A stretch of 64,000 nucleotides of DNA from Clarkia xantiana subsp. parviflora (GCA_036873135.1 JAPTYO010000007.1:15482763-15546762); one strand, 5' to 3'; positions 1 through 13,700 are shown, numbered from the stretch's first letter. Notes: generated by a model from the sequence alone, not told the origin. Numbers and translations are program-made.

Positions 1-777
1 AAGATATCAACTTAAGGTATCAACTAAATGCATCAATCTAAGATATTATTTAAGGTTTCATCTTAAGGCATCAGTTTAAGTTTTAAAGTGTCAGTTTAAG
101 TTATCAGTTTAGGGTATCAATTTAAGATATCAATTTAATGTTTCAGCTTAAGGCATTAGCTTTAGGTATCATATTAAGGCATCAATTTAAGGTATCAGCT
201 TAAGGCAACAGATTAAAGGTATCAGTTTAAGCCATTAGTTTAAGGCATCAGTTTAAAGCATCATTGTAAGGTCCCAGTTTAAGGTATCAACTTAATGTAT
301 CAATTTAAGGCGTCAGTTTAAGACATTATTTTAAGGCATCAATTTAAGGCATCATATTAGGTCTCAATTTAAGGTATCACTTTAAGACATCAGTTTAATG
401 TCTCAATTTAAGGCATCAGTTTTAAGGCATAAGCTAAGGGATCACCTTAAAGCATTAACTTAAGAGATCAACTTAAGGGATCAGTTTAAGGTATCAGTTT
501 GATGTATAAGTTTAAGACATCAACTTAAGGCATCAATTTAAGGCATCAACTTAAGGTATAAGCTTAAGTTTAAGGTATCAATTTAATGTATAAGTTAATG
601 TATTAGCTTAAGACATCAGTTTAATGCATCAGTTTAAGGCATCAACTTAAGGTATCAGGTTAATGTATAAGCTAAATGTATCAGTTTAAGGTATCATTTT
701 ATGGTATCAGCTTAATGTATCAGTTTAATGTATAAGTTTAACGGATCAGCTTAAGGCATCACTTTAAGGTATTTTTA

Positions 778-950
778 GCCTTTTGTAATGTAATGTGAGA
801 TTATATCGAAAAATATATATAATATAAGATTACGTCCAACATTACGGAGTGTTATCATTTTATTATTATTTATTATTATTAAATAGATAAAATAATTTAT
901 ATTATATACCTTTATAGTTTATTATAATATTATTATTATTACATCAGTTT
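778..950. repeat. MITE-like block inside the 13-bp array (copy 1)
   Basis: This block has a gtaatgtaatgtgagattatat-like start, then a cattacgga..tattattattt core and an AT-rich tail. It matches, in reverse complement, the right end of the element at 23523-26454 (around 26220-26450), which has the same ordered motifs (ataaaatattttatctattta, gttgga.gtaatct, cattacgt). A second copy lies at 1497-1695. The 13-bp array may therefore be an internal expansion of such an element. That is inference. Confidence 0.55.
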
Positions 951-1496
951 AAGGCATCATTTTAAGATATTTGTTTAAGGTGACATCTTAAGGCATCAAT
1001 TGAAGACATCATATTAATGTATCAGTTTAAGGCGTCAGTTTAGGGTATCAACTTAAGGTATAAGTTAAATGTTTTAGCTTAAGGTATCATCTTTAGGTAT
1101 CAGCTTAATGTATCAATCTAAGGTATCAGGAAAAGGTATCGGCTTAAGGGATCAGTTTAGAGACATCAATTTAAGGCGTTAGATTAAGGTATCAACTTAA
1201 GGTATCTGTTTAAGTTGTATAGAACATAACATTCGTTCCCCCTTAATACATTAGTTTAAGGCATCAATTAAAGGTATTAGCTTAAAGTATAAGTTTAAGG
1301 TATCAACTTAATGTATCAGTTTTAAGTGTTAGCTTAAAGTATCAGTTTAAGGCATCAACTAAAGGTATTAGCTTAAAGTATAAGTTTAAGGTATCAATTT
1401 AAAGTGTTAGCTTAAATTATCCGTTTAAGGTATCAGCTTCACGTATTAGTTTAAAGTATCAGCTTCACGTATCAGTTTAAGGTATCAACTTAAGGT

Positions 1497-1640
1497 ATTT
1501 TTACCCTTTTTTTAATGTAATGTAATGTAAGATTACATCGAAAAATAAATTTAATGTGGGATTACGCCCAACATTGCGGAGTGTTATTATTTTATTACTA
1601 TTTATTAATTAGAAAAAATACTTTGCTTATATCTTTATAG

Positions 1641-1695
<55 letters not shown>
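1497..1695. repeat. MITE-like block inside the 13-bp array (copy 2), ending in an ATT microsatellite
   Basis: Same ordered motifs as the block at 778-950 (gtaatgtaatgtaagattac, cccaacattgcggagtgttatt, then an AT-rich tail). It ends in a pure (ATT)n run at about 1640-1695. It separates two stretches of the 13-bp array. Confidence 0.55.
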
Positions 1696-2649
1696 GCTTT
1701 TTAAGGTGTTAGATTAATGTATCAGTTTAAGACATCAATTTAATGTATTAGCTTAAGACATCAGTTTATGTCATCAGTTTAGGGTATCGGTTTAAGATGG
1801 TAGTTTAATGTTTCAGCTTAAGGTATCAACTTTAGGTATCATATTAAGGCATTAGCTTAAGGTATCATTTTAAGGTATCAACTTAAGGGATCGGCTTAAG
1901 GCATCAGATTAAATGTATCAGTTAAAACAATTAGCTTAATTTAAGACATCATTATAAGGTCCCAGTTTAAGGGATCAACTTAAAGTATCAGCTTAAATTA
2001 TCGGTTTAAGGCATCAGTTTAAGGTGTCATTTTAAGACATCATTTTAGGTCTCGGTTTAAGCTATTCGTTTAACGCATCAGTTTAAGGAATCCGTTTAAG
2101 GTCTCAATTTGAGGTATCAACTTTAAGGCATCAATTTAAGGGATTAGTTTAAAGCATCAATTTAATGTATAAGTTTAAGGTATCAGCTTAAGACATCAGT
2201 TTAAGTCATCAGTTTAAGGTATAAGCTTAAGGTATCATCAACTTAAGATATTAGTTTAATGTATAAGTTAAGGTATCATCTTAAGGCATCAGTTTAATAC
2301 ATCCGTTTAAGGCATCGGCTTACGGTAACAGTTTACGGTATCCGTTTAATTTATCAATTTAAAGTATCGGCTTAATGTATAAGTTTAAGGGATCAGCTTA
2401 AGGTCTCAGTTTAATGCATTTTTAGGAATAAGATTGAGGGAATGAATTAGGACTGAGCAAAAAGTCCACTAGGACCGGTCCAGGTCCGGGACCGGTCCAG
2501 GACCGAACCGCTAAGGACCGGTCCATTTCAAGACCGAGTCCAGTGGACCTATCATATCGATCATTTTCGGTCCTGGACTTAATTCGGTCTTGGACCGTTT
2601 AGGTCCATGGAGTCCAGGACCGAACCGATATTTTAAAAAAAATCTCAAT

Positions 2650-2960
2650 TTTATTCTAATTCTAGGTCAGACAGACAGAGACGCTGGACGGCTGGAGAAG
2701 GGAGCCTGAAGGAGAGAACGCGACAGCGGCAGGCGACCACCGCAGCTCGGACCGCCACAGCTCGCTCGGACCACCGCAGCTCGCTCGGACCACCGCCGCT
2801 CTGACCACCGCGACACAGCAGGCGACCACCCCAGCTCGCTCTGACCACCGCAGCTCTGACCACCGCAGCTCGGACCGCCACAGCTCGCTCGGACCACTGC
2901 AGCTCTGACCACCGCGACACAGCAGGCGACCACCCCAGCTCGATCTGACCACCGCAGTAT
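2650..2960. repeat. GC-rich minisatellite in the hAT 5' region
   Basis: Repeats of a gaccaccgcagctcg-type unit, with variants ggaccgccacagctcg and gcgacacagcaggcgaccacc, fill about 300 bp upstream of the transposase gene. The repeat lacks stop codons in several frames, so it gives long open frames on the minus strand that have no start context or similarity and are not genes. It probably arose inside the element, since the surrounding host DNA is AT-rich. Confidence 0.75.
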
Positions 2961-3514
2961 TGGTTCGTACTTCTTTTTTTTGCAATTGATTATTTTGAAA
3001 ATCAGATTCATTGGTAGTTGATTCCTTTTTTTCTTATGGCAAGCATCAAAATGAGTCTTCAGTTTGAAAAAAAAATCTGCCAAAAGAACTGTCTCTCGAG
3101 TAGAGCAGGAGTGCTGATTTGCCTATCCATCCCCAAACTTCATAGCCTGTAAACACAGAATAAGAACTACTTGTTACTCCACACATATAGGTCAACTGAA
3201 TTAGCTAGCAGCCTAGCACTTTTTACTTTGGTTTTTACTATTAATCTGAAATGACAGTGTTGTATTGTGGATCGAAAAGAATGTTTAAGCAAGATTTTGA
3301 GTTTTGAGAAAAGAAACCGACACCGTCTTAGACCAAAAATTATCATTTTATTTCCTAATTAGCTTCAGATATCAGAAACCTTGTTTAAACCAGGGAACAG
3401 ATTAAGCTTAAGCAAATAGTTTGGATTGCGATCACAATACAGACTCAAATCTCCATTAAATCGGAGCATCTAAATCGAAAACATGTGCACCCTGTTTTGC
3501 CTATTTTTCTGCAG

Positions 3515-5725
3515 ATGTCTTCTAAGGAAGACCTTCGTGAGAGTGAGAGTGTTGCAGATTCAAGATCAATCCGTGCTCCAACATCTGATACTCATGCTTT
3601 AGAAGATGACCCTATGTTAGGAGATGAAGCTGCTTTAGGAGATGAAGTTGTATCTGCTGCAACAGCTTCAAAACCTCCACTACCCACAAGTAGTAGTTCC
3701 AAGAACAAGAAGCGTCGCTCTCCATTGTGGGAACACTTTGAAGAACTCACTGGTGGTGAGTTTTCGAGGGCTACATGCAACTATTGTCATGGTATATACT
3801 CTGCTAAATCTAAATCAGGAACTAGTTGGATGAAAAATCATCTTGAGAGATGTAGAGATTTTCCGGGTAATAAAAGCAGAGCCAATAAGCAGAGGTTTTC
3901 TCCTGAGGTCAAGGAGCGTAAATTTGACAACGATGTTTTTAGAAAAAAGCTTGCAAAGATGCTCATTAATGAGGAAAAACCGTTTCGTTTTGCGCAGAGC
4001 GATAACTTTAGAGAAGTGGTTGAATACTTGAACCCGAGTGCTGTATTACCTTCACGGTTTACCGCTGCTCGTGATTGCATAGACTTGTTTAATGAAGAAA
4101 AAGTCAAGTTGGTAAAGTATTTTGATAAATCCAAACTAAGAGTTTGCCTTACTACTGATACTTGGACGTCTATTACCAATCTGTCTTTCATGTGTTTAAC
4201 TGCTCATTACATTGATGATGATTGGAAGTTGCAGAAGAAAATTTTGAACTTTTGTCCAATTTCTGGTCATACCGGAGATGTTATTGGAGCAACTGTTGAG
4301 AAGTGTTTGCTGGATTGGAAGATAAATAAGGTATTGACAGTGACTGTTGATAATGCAACCTCTAACGATACTGCTATCACTTATCTGAATAGGAGGTTCA
4401 AAACTACATCTGTCTTGAATGGGAAGTATACCCATGTCAGGTGCGTTGCTCATATCCTGAACTTAATTGTGAAGAATGGATTGCATGAGTTGTCAGATAG
4501 CATTAAGAGAATCCGATCAGCAGTTAGGTTTTTTAGACTATCTCCTGCTAGATTGCGAAAGTTTAAGCTTGCAGTGGAAAAAGAAAGACTGGTTTGGTCA
4601 GGTAACCCATGCTTAGATGTTGAAACAAGATGGAATTCAACCTTTCTCATGCTAGAATCAGCCATTAAGTATAGAAAAGCTTATGAATTTCTTGAGCGAG
4701 ATCCTAGATATGTAGCTGAACTTAGCAGTGATAGAGGGCTGCCAACTGAGAATGATTGGGAGGAAGCTAGTGATATGTTGCCTTTCTTGAAGGTATTTTA
4801 TGAAGCCACAGTGCATATGTCTGGATCTTACTATTCTACAAGCAATGATTGCATGTTTGAGCTTTGCAAGATTGCAATTAAGATTAATGAGAATCTTAGA
4901 GAAAATTCCATGTTTAACTATATGGCCGAGAAAATGAAGACAAAGCATGACAAGTACTGGGGTGATATGAGAAAGGTGAACGTGCTATTGTATGTAGCCA
5001 TTGTGCTGGATCCTCGACATAAAATGAGTTTTGCTGAGTATGTCATCGAGGAATATTATGAGAGTGATTTAGCATTTGCATCCGAATTGAAGAGGGAATT
5101 GCATGAAACATTGCAATCACTGTTTGAGCAATACGAGAGATCCTTAAATAGGCCGAATGCTCGTGTTCAAAGTTCAAGTATGAGAGGTGGAAGTACAAGT
5201 GCGATGATTAGCAGAGAAGATGATTGGTTGAAGTTGAGGTACAAGCGCAAAATGGGAAAGGAAACATCCAATTTTTCTGAGAAGACTGAATTAGAGAAAT
5301 ATTTAGAAGAAGAAGAAGAATCTAGACCTGATTTTGAGATTTTATCTTGGTGGAAGAAGAATAGTCCACGGTATCCCATTATTGCGGCGATAGCTGGAGA
5401 TGTGTTGGCTATTCCCGTAACTACCGTGGCATCTGAGAGTGCTTTTAGTACGGGAGGACGCGTATTAAGCAAGCATCGGAGCTCTTTAAGTCCAGGAATG
5501 GTTGAGGCATTAATTTGCACACAGGATTGGTTGAAATTGAAGCGCCCAACCGAAGAAGAATACGAAGGTAAACAAACAGGTTTTTATAGCTTACTTACAT
5601 TTATTCTAGATTTTTATGATGTATATTAACATTTTAATATTTAATAATGTTTAGAGTCCACAGATGAGATGAACGAGTTGGAAAACTCTTTGCCAGTGTT
5701 ATGTATTGACGATGACTTAATATAG
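3515..5725 (+). CDS. hAT transposase, RICESLEEPER/DAYSLEEPER-like
   Basis: Transposase of the surrounding hAT element, which would bind the element ends and catalyse excision and insertion in the nucleus. Coding exons are 3515-5567 and 5655-5725 (707 aa). The ATG directly follows a tttctgcag acceptor-like sequence, so a 5'-UTR intron is likely; the frame upstream opens only with GTG. A BED zinc finger lies near residues 70-115 (C-x2-C then H-x4-C, CNYCHG and HLERC). An RNase H-like core follows, with likely catalytic aspartates in TTDTWTS and VDNATSND. The C-terminal hAT dimerisation domain shows WWKKNSPRYP, IPVTTVASESAFSTGGR and TQDWLK. Splicing at GAAG|gtaaac to tttag|AGTCC replaces an odd hydrophobic read-through tail with the acidic tail ESTDEMNELENS..DDDLI typical of this family. 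No internal stop or frameshift is seen. Confidence 0.9.
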
Positions 5726-6349
5726 TCAGGTGATGAATTATTTTAAATATTAAATTAACATTTAAATGTTGACGGTTAACTAATTCTAATGTGCAATGTG
5801 TTTTATATTAGGTTATGAAGATGGTGATGGTTCTTTTCGGGCTAAGGAGTAAGAAGATGACGATGTGTTTTATAGTTTTTGGAAAACTTCTTTAAAACTT
5901 TATGTGATGTTTGTTTAGATTATGTCTTTTTGGGGTTCAACTACAAGTGTATTTCAATTTGAATATTGTTCGTTAGTAGTTATGTATGTTTTATCGTTGT
6001 GAAGTTGTGGTTGTATTAATATATATACGCCACCATCGACAAGTACGTAAATGTCTAATTATGACGCATTTGTCTTTCAAAATTATGGTAATGAACTCTT
6101 TGTAATTTATTACGAAGCTAGAGTCATGCATGCAATACTAGTTGTAGCTAGCTAACAGTTTAACAATAATAATATGATCAATTAATCATCCACCGTCCTT
6201 AATAATACAAAGTAGTCATTAAATATGATATAATTATTTTTAACTTTTTATTTCTTATAAAAAATAAATGATACAATTTTTTTACTTAATAAGATAATTA
6301 TATATTAATATTTTAAAAAAAATTACAAATTTTCAAAAAAAAATAATTT

Positions 6350-6394
<45 letters not shown>

Positions 6395-6570
6395 GGTTTT
6401 GGTTCGGTCCTATCGGTCCTGGACCGAACCAAGACCATTAAAGTCCAGGACCGTTTAAAACGGTCCTGGCGGTCCTGGACCGGTCCTGAGACCGAAAAAA
6501 ATAAGTCCATTCCTAATGGACCTAAACGGTCCTGGTCCAGGACCGGTCCATACTCACCCCTAGAATGAAT

Positions 6571-7419
6571 GGTCGAGTGATACAGTAACAAAGCTGATAC
6601 AGTCTGCACCCACTGCCCCCGAGTGCCATCAGCCACCGAGAAGTGGTTTCCTCGTAGTGGACTAGCTGTCCCAGAGGACCTTTCATGCAACCAGATGATT
6701 ATTACAAGTGAAGGCTCGGCTGAACACACTATTGTTAGTTTATTCATCTTTGCAATGCAAACTATTCTATTAGCAGTTTCCTTTTAGACCAAAATTTGTG
6801 ATAAACTGCGCATTGGATCAAAACGCCTGGTTGTGGCTCTATCGAACCCCAAAACAAAGAATGATATTTTTTTTCTGGTTCGAGCCCTATGTATTTCTGC
6901 CATAATATATATATACATATAATAATAATAAAAGAGTAAAACACAGGAACTTGCATTGAAACAGAAGACGACTCCGCTTCCGGAAGTGTACCACATTGTA
7001 CACCGATTAAAAGAATCACCATTTACTCAGCAAACATTGTCACACTATATGTGAACACTGACCAAAATAAATAAATAAACTAAACGGAACGACCAAAACT
7101 GCGACAGAGCGTTGCTTCCAGAAGCAAAACCCTTGGACGACCGACCTCAAACGGCGACCAAGTGACCCTCACCATCCACATCTTTTGACCCTAACTGCAA
7201 CCAACCTAACCATCAATCCACTCCTTCGTCCTCCCAGTAATATACACACGACTTCCACTCCCTTGGCCAGAAGAGAGCATCTTGAAAAGTGACCGACGTT
7301 TACCACTTTCTTTATGGAAAAAAGAATTGGGTTGTAATAAATATATATATATGACACCAGCAATACCACTAGCATCCGCGCATTCCTTTCTTACTTTAAT
7401 AATACCTCGAAGAGGATAA
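6571..7419. other. Spacer between the hAT element and the importin gene
   Basis: This contains the 3' flank, and probably the 3' UTR, of the minus-strand importin gene. Short open frames on the minus strand carry no recognisable domain. No element ends were found. Confidence 0.5.
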
Positions 7420-7763
7420 CTATGATGTGAGGATGGACTGCAGCGCCAGCTGCTGTTGGGGCTGCAGGGACGACCAAGTAGTGGCCAGTGTGGCTGGTGG
7501 CAGTGTTTGCTGAAGCTGTCTCAACAAATTTATCATTCTGCTGGCTGTTTGTTCCGTTGCTAATTCCTTCCCAGCACATAAAACCTGTCACCGAGAGTCG
7601 GTAATTCTTAGTTACCGCTTGCAGTAGAAAACATAATAACATAAATGGATACTGGATTTTAAAAATCTGGCAAAAAGCTGGTTGAGGATTCACCTCTGCA
7701 AATACTGCGACGATCTTAGGAAGATACTGATTGCTAGGACCCAAGACTTCCCTGTCGGATCTG

Positions 7764-7799
<36 letters not shown>

Positions 7800-10700
7800 C
7801 ACAAATCATTCAATGAGTCTTGTGCTCGACATTTGAATGGAAGATCAGCATGTTGGAGTTGTAAGACCTCACCTCTCCACCATCGAGCAGAGCATATCAT
7901 GAACCACTTTCGCCTCAATTTGATCACCTTTAATCGGCAAGCAATTTAGCCAAGCTGGAACGACCTACCATGTCCAAAACCGAATAATCCAGATCATACT
8001 AATTCTATTGCAGAAAAATAGCCTGATATGACGACAGAATGAATACAACAAAATTGATGAACCAGACGAAAAAATATGGATATATATACCTGAGAAGAAT
8101 CTATGCTATCACGGTGGAACTGGCATATCTTCCCAAGTGCAGAAACAGCATTATCGTATGCCATGACATTATCAGACTGCAGAGCATTAGGATCATGGAT
8201 GACAACGTTCAACCTTGAAAGGGCCTCTGGAAAAGCACTTATAAGTTAATACTATAGTTTACTTCAATTTATTTGGATATAACAAACTCAGAATGGTATG
8301 CTATATATAAAATATAAAAAAATTAAAAAGTAACCTCCAACAAGAGGCTTGAATGTAGATCCACCGAACTCAGCACAGACACCCAATCCATATACAGCTG
8401 CCTGAAAGTATTAGAGGGTTGGTAAAAAGGACAATACATGAGAAAATAACTCAAAATTAGAGAGCCATACCTGTCGAACGTCTGCATTTACATCAGTGCA
8501 TGCCTCTAAAAGAAAAGGAAGGTAGGTGTCGTAGTACCTGTATAATGCCATAGTAAGAACCAAGTCCAATAGTTTCCTTTAAGCAGAAAATTAAGTAGAC
8601 TCAAAGAGGCTGATTTACTTGAGAGCTGCCGCGTGACACTGCTCTGCAACATCGTCAAAAATGCATATAGCAATCCTCCTCTCCTCAGCTGTCTTATCCT
8701 TACCCTAGTTTAAAACCAACAAGTTGTGAAGATGGTCAATTTAAAATAAATAAATAATAAAAGGCAACATCTATTTGATAGTTAACTGTCAGTGTGACTG
8801 TCAGACAAAAACTAACATTCAGATTAATTTATATTAGGCAAATGTGATGATTCAAAACATCGAGAAGGTATCATAATGAGGATTCCAACAGTGCGTATCA
8901 GCTAAAAGCTCTATCTAGGTCGTCTAATAATGGCCAAATGTACCTTTACAATCAGGTCTTGAGTATCTCTCTAGTTCAGTGAATTCAAGAAGTTAAAAAC
9001 ATGACCAGAGAAGACAAGACCAAACCTAGTAGAAATCTTGAAACTCGGGAGGAAATAGAAAGCACACATATGAGTTCAATGTCAATACTTACCCACATTG
9101 GTGTCAGATAAGATGACATCTCATCAAAGAAAGGCAAGAAGGCAGCCTTGAATGTCTTAACCAATGTGCCCAAGATCTCACCAACCTAAATTAAGAGGTC
9201 AGCCATTAAACCGCTCAGGAAACCATAAGCCTCTTCGGAACACGAAGCAGCTAGCGAGACAATATCACCAATCAAGACAGGATGTGTAAAAACAGTTAAG
9301 AAACCAACCTGCTCGAAGACTTCTTCCTCCTGCTCATTTTCCTCCTTCAGTAACTCCCCCTCCTCAGCATCAAAGTCTTCAGCTTTAGCTCGTTCAGCTC
9401 TCTCTGTTTTTCTACTAGAACTAGCTGTGATCACTTGCTTTATTTCGTCCACAATGGATTTAACTTGATTTTGATCCAAAAGAGGTCCAGAAATCTGAAA
9501 TGATTTATTAAAAAACAACCAGTTGTCTACTTGAATTCAGATAAACGGGCTGTTCCTAAGCAGAACAGCAAAGGAAAGGTTGCACAGAATTCTAAGGGCG
9601 TAGAGCAACTATAACCTAGGGAATGTAGCAGTAAATTGGATGAAACTACCAGGTTATTGTAATATCACTCTATATATCTCAATGGGATTATAGTAGCATG
9701 CACAGTGCAACCAAAAAAATCTCATATTTGTCATTTATTGCCCTTCATCCGGCTTTTTTTTCTCAGAAAGCAGATCATATAGAAAACTAGATTTTTCCAG
9801 CAGCATATTCAATCATCCAAGTTTTAAGAGTATATACAGTTCCATACGACATCTACAAAGTACAAGATCTTCTTTTCACTTGAATGATACATACAAAAGT
9901 AGGATAACACAAGCAAGATAGCACAAACCTGTACACATTCATTTAATGCATCCAACATATTTGCACAGATTTCTGTGTCAGGCTCCTGCAATAAACATTT
10001 AACTGAAAGATAAGAATCATTAACAATATTTACAAATAACACACAAACCCACCTATTTATTCAAATTAACCAATCACCTTAGGTAAAGCCTCCACCAATG
10101 CTGGGATGATATAGTCAGACAGCTGCTTTATGTACGCCTCATTGCGACCCTGAGCTAGCCCCTTCTCTACAGCTAATTTGGCAGAGCGCAGAAGCTCCGG
10201 CATGGCTGCATTGATTAAAAAAATGCATTACTGAGATCTGAAGTTTCAAATACTAAAACATACAGATAAGAGGAGGTTCCAGAACGATCAGATCAGTAGT
10301 TTTTATACCTGAAACAGCTGCTTTCCTAACTTCTTCGTGGAAATAAAATTTCAGAAGAGGTACTAAAATGGGAGCAACCTGAAGAGCAAAGCATTTTTGT
10401 GAGATCTATAGCATTCGGAATTTGCAAATTTATAACAAACCTATAGAATATTATGAGCAACCTGATCAATCCAAGGGTAAAACCCTTCCTTTAACTCATC
10501 CGCATAGCAACATAACATATTGCACGCAGTGGCTTTTTCTTCCAGTACACTGGTTTTGATTCCAATTCTTTTATCACCAAGTGTTATAGTTTCCATTCTG
10601 CATCAATTATATAACCATTAGGCAATAAAAATACCGAATGTTGAAATAAGAAGAGTTTATACTTCTTTTAAAGATAAAAGAATGCAGAGAGAAAGAGGAA

Positions 10701-13700
10701 CCCAAATAAACAGCATCAACCACAGTTCATGAAGAGAGAATTTTAGCATTTACACTAAAAAGAACTACCACTGTGTCATCTTGATTAAAAATAACAAATG
10801 CATAAGATGTAGATACTAAAAAGCACACATACGTGTAATGAATGGACAGACATATAATGGTGAATTATTATAATAATAAGTAAGAATAATTAATTGGAGT
10901 GGAATCATTACCCTTCATCATCGGAATCATCATACTCATTATCGGATTCAGCAGATGTTATAGTTACATCAGGTTTGAGCTGAGCAGACTGAAGCAGTGG
11001 GGGCATCACAACACTCATGTAAGGGAGAAAATCTTGCCCCAGACATTTGCAAAGTCTAGCCCACGCCTAGAACAAAAGAAGTTGATTGTGAATGTAACTA
11101 ACATCAATTGAACAAAACCTCTAATAATTCTAGGGAAATGATTTCACATACTTGTAACATATAACTTGTTGTTGGGTCATCCGTTTCCATCTGAGATCCT
11201 TGCAAGGACATCAGAACTTCCATAACCTAGCATTAAAGTAACCAAAACTCAACTCAAGACAAAGAAAATAAACAATATTGTAATGAATATTAGTCAAATC
11301 TCCTGGACTTGTTTAGCAAGATAAGAACTGAGAAGAACTAGTAATCACTTAAGCCAGTCTGCTAGCCACAGTTCTTGAATCTCGAGGTATCAGTATTAGA
11401 AACTAAAATTTACCATCCAAAACAGCTAAACAAGATTCTAAAGATATTTATTAGGATATTATTGATATATGGCTAAATAAGAGTCTTTGCCCCTCTCACT
11501 TCTATGTCCTATTCATTATATCATAATGAACTGTTATTCAATATATACCCAGTTGGCCAGTTGTCTGTAGCATATGTTGATACTGTTCATTCAATAAAAT
11601 TTGTTTCCTTACCTGTTTAGCATCATCCCTAAACTTATCTTTCCCAACAGCCATTCCTACCAAGCTAATGCACTCCATGGCCTTAGCACGCAGCATTCTG
11701 TTTGATTTATCAGTAGCATTGATCAAGATTGCTTTCAGGTAAGGCATGACAGCATCATAGTACTTCTGGAAGTGCTCCTGCAGGCCGAGAAATATATAAA
11801 CCAATCAAGCCCTGATGACAAAATAACAGCAAAACATAGCACAACCTACCTGAGAAGAATCAGCAACTGATGCAAGTGCAGTTAATGCCCCCTCTTGTAC
11901 CATTTGTTTACCATTCTATATCATTACGAAACCAAGATAGCATCAGCACAATATTTTATCAGACTTATGAAGTGAAATAACAAAGGTATGAAGACTCTAA
12001 AGTACCTGTAGGAGCACAAGTAGTTTACTCACTATCCCATCTAAGTAGGGCGTCAAAATATCTGGAGTGCAGTTCTCGCTGAAGTTGAGTATAGCAGAAG
12101 CAGCATGTGCCTAAGGGTCAAGAAATGGAAGAAAAATTGGAGCACCTAGCTTGGAAATTATGGCATCTACATAATAATAGTTTAAGGCGTGCTAAATTGG
12201 AATGAAATATTACTTACGATCCTCATTTTTTACTTTGTAAGAGAGATATAGGAATTGAAGTATAAATTTAGGACTACAAAATAGTACTCATACTTATGCA
12301 ACAACTCCAACAAAGGAGTGTTAAACAATTTGTTCAACTAAAGTACAGACAAGCCAAAAAAATTCAAACTTCACGTGTATCACCTCTCGTGTTTATGCTA
12401 ATTTGGAATAATGCATGAACATAAGAAATGAATAATATGAAGATTTGAATCTGATTGCAAATTTACATAAACCAGGTATAGCACATTTTGAATAAACAAG
12501 GACCAACCTGCACTCGAGGATTCTGAAAATCATCCATAGCTGCAGCTAATGCAGGAAGGACCTGTTGGTGGTATTTCACTTGTAGATCTGGACCTAGGTC
12601 AGTTGACAATTGACCAATTGCATTGATTGCCGCCCACCTCACACGAGGGTGAGGATCTTGGAAGGAACTCAAAACCATTGATACAACACTATCCAAATTC
12701 TTTACCATTACCTGTAGGTAATGGCAACTCCATGAGAAGAAAAACCAAAAAATAAAATAAAATAATGAGACCTCAAATTAGTTTATGCTTTAATCATTTC
12801 AAGTTGCAACTTTGCAATGTCAATCATCTATCAGATGATACTTTAACCGCAGCACGAATCAACTATTTTCATTTGATATGTGAATAATACAACAAAACTC
12901 ACAAACTGAGAGTATTACCTTTGCACATCCCTCTGCAATCTGAGCAATTGCAATCAAGGCCGCATGGTGCTTTTGCCACTCTGGCGCTGCCAAATATGCA
13001 GGTAATTGTTCAGAAGCAACAGGAACAATGGTATTGCCACCAAGTGATATTGATAGTCGGTCCAAGCACTCCTGTCCGACACTGTAATTACTAGTCTCCC
13101 CAGCATCCTCATCTTCAGTTTCTGCGCTGTGCCAAACTGGCTCATCTTCAATATCCAAAAGCATCTTCATTAATATTGCAAAAAGTCTAGTAATGAACTG
13201 TGGCAACTTCCTCATCATCCCAGGTGCCCGCTCCCTTGCCTCTGCGAGTGTGATGACAAATTCGATTGCAAGATGACGGGTGGCTTCCTCCAACTTTTCC
13301 GCCTCTGCAATCTGTAACATAGACCCCACGACCTCTACAAGTTGTCTCCTCAAAAACCTTGGCTCCGTCCCAGCTAATTCAATCAACAACTCAAGAGCTT
13401 CCTGTGCAGTGACCTCTTGATCGTGATTCAATGCCTCCGTTAAAGTGTGCATCATTGCCGGCAAAAGATCCTGAAATCTGCCAACATCCCATCAAATCGG
13501 ATCAGTCGTCAATGACGTACTCACTACACTAAAATTCTTAGAGTAACAGAGTGTTCAAAAACCTTTTACAATCCATAGACTAAAACAATTGAGCCTCACA
13601 GAGATATGAATGAAAAAGCATCAAATATAACCAGAAATGAGGCTTAGAAGCACCAAAGATAATCAGCAGAAAACAAGCTAGGTACCTATCCCGATCGGAT

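Larger units (their letters stand above)
1..2430. repeat. Degenerate 13-bp minisatellite array
   Basis: Almost the whole stretch is built from a unit close to atcagtttaaggt (13 bp), with variants such as atcaatttaaggc and atcaacttaaggt, repeated well over a hundred times. The array starts before the window. It is broken at about 778-950 and 1497-1695 by two related AT-rich blocks. No open frame of useful length and no gene signal is seen. The right edge lies just before the hAT target-site duplication at 2440, so the hAT element inserted at or near the array end. Confidence 0.85.
2448..6562 (+). mobile_element. Complete hAT transposon, 4115 bp, with 8-bp target-site duplication
   Basis: The left end reads TAGGACTGAGCA and the right end, in reverse complement, TAGGGGTGAGTA, so 9 of 12 terminal bases match and fit the short hAT inverted repeat. 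The 8-bp flanks are identical: gaatgaat at 2440-2447 and again at 6563-6570. Both subterminal regions (about 2455-2630 and 6390-6550) are packed with ggaccggtcc/ggtcctggacc motifs in both orientations, as expected for transposase-binding arrays of hAT elements. The element encodes one transposase gene with a BED zinc finger and hAT dimerisation domain. A long poly-A run sits at about 6354-6392. With both ends, the TSD and an open transposase, it could be autonomous. Confidence 0.93.

Noticed and set aside
2651..3083. Minus-strand frames of 89-138 codons rich in Arg, Ser and Val
   Set aside because: Products of the GC-rich minisatellite inside the hAT element; all phases are open and the composition is repetitive.
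3485..3514. Longer N-terminus of the hAT transposase starting at 3485
   Set aside because: That codon is GTG; the first ATG is at 3515, directly after an acceptor-like tttctgcag.
5568..5629. Read-through C-terminus of the transposase (KQTGFYSLLTFILDFYDVY)
   Set aside because: A canonical 87-bp intron starts at 5568, and splicing yields the acidic tail usual for the family.
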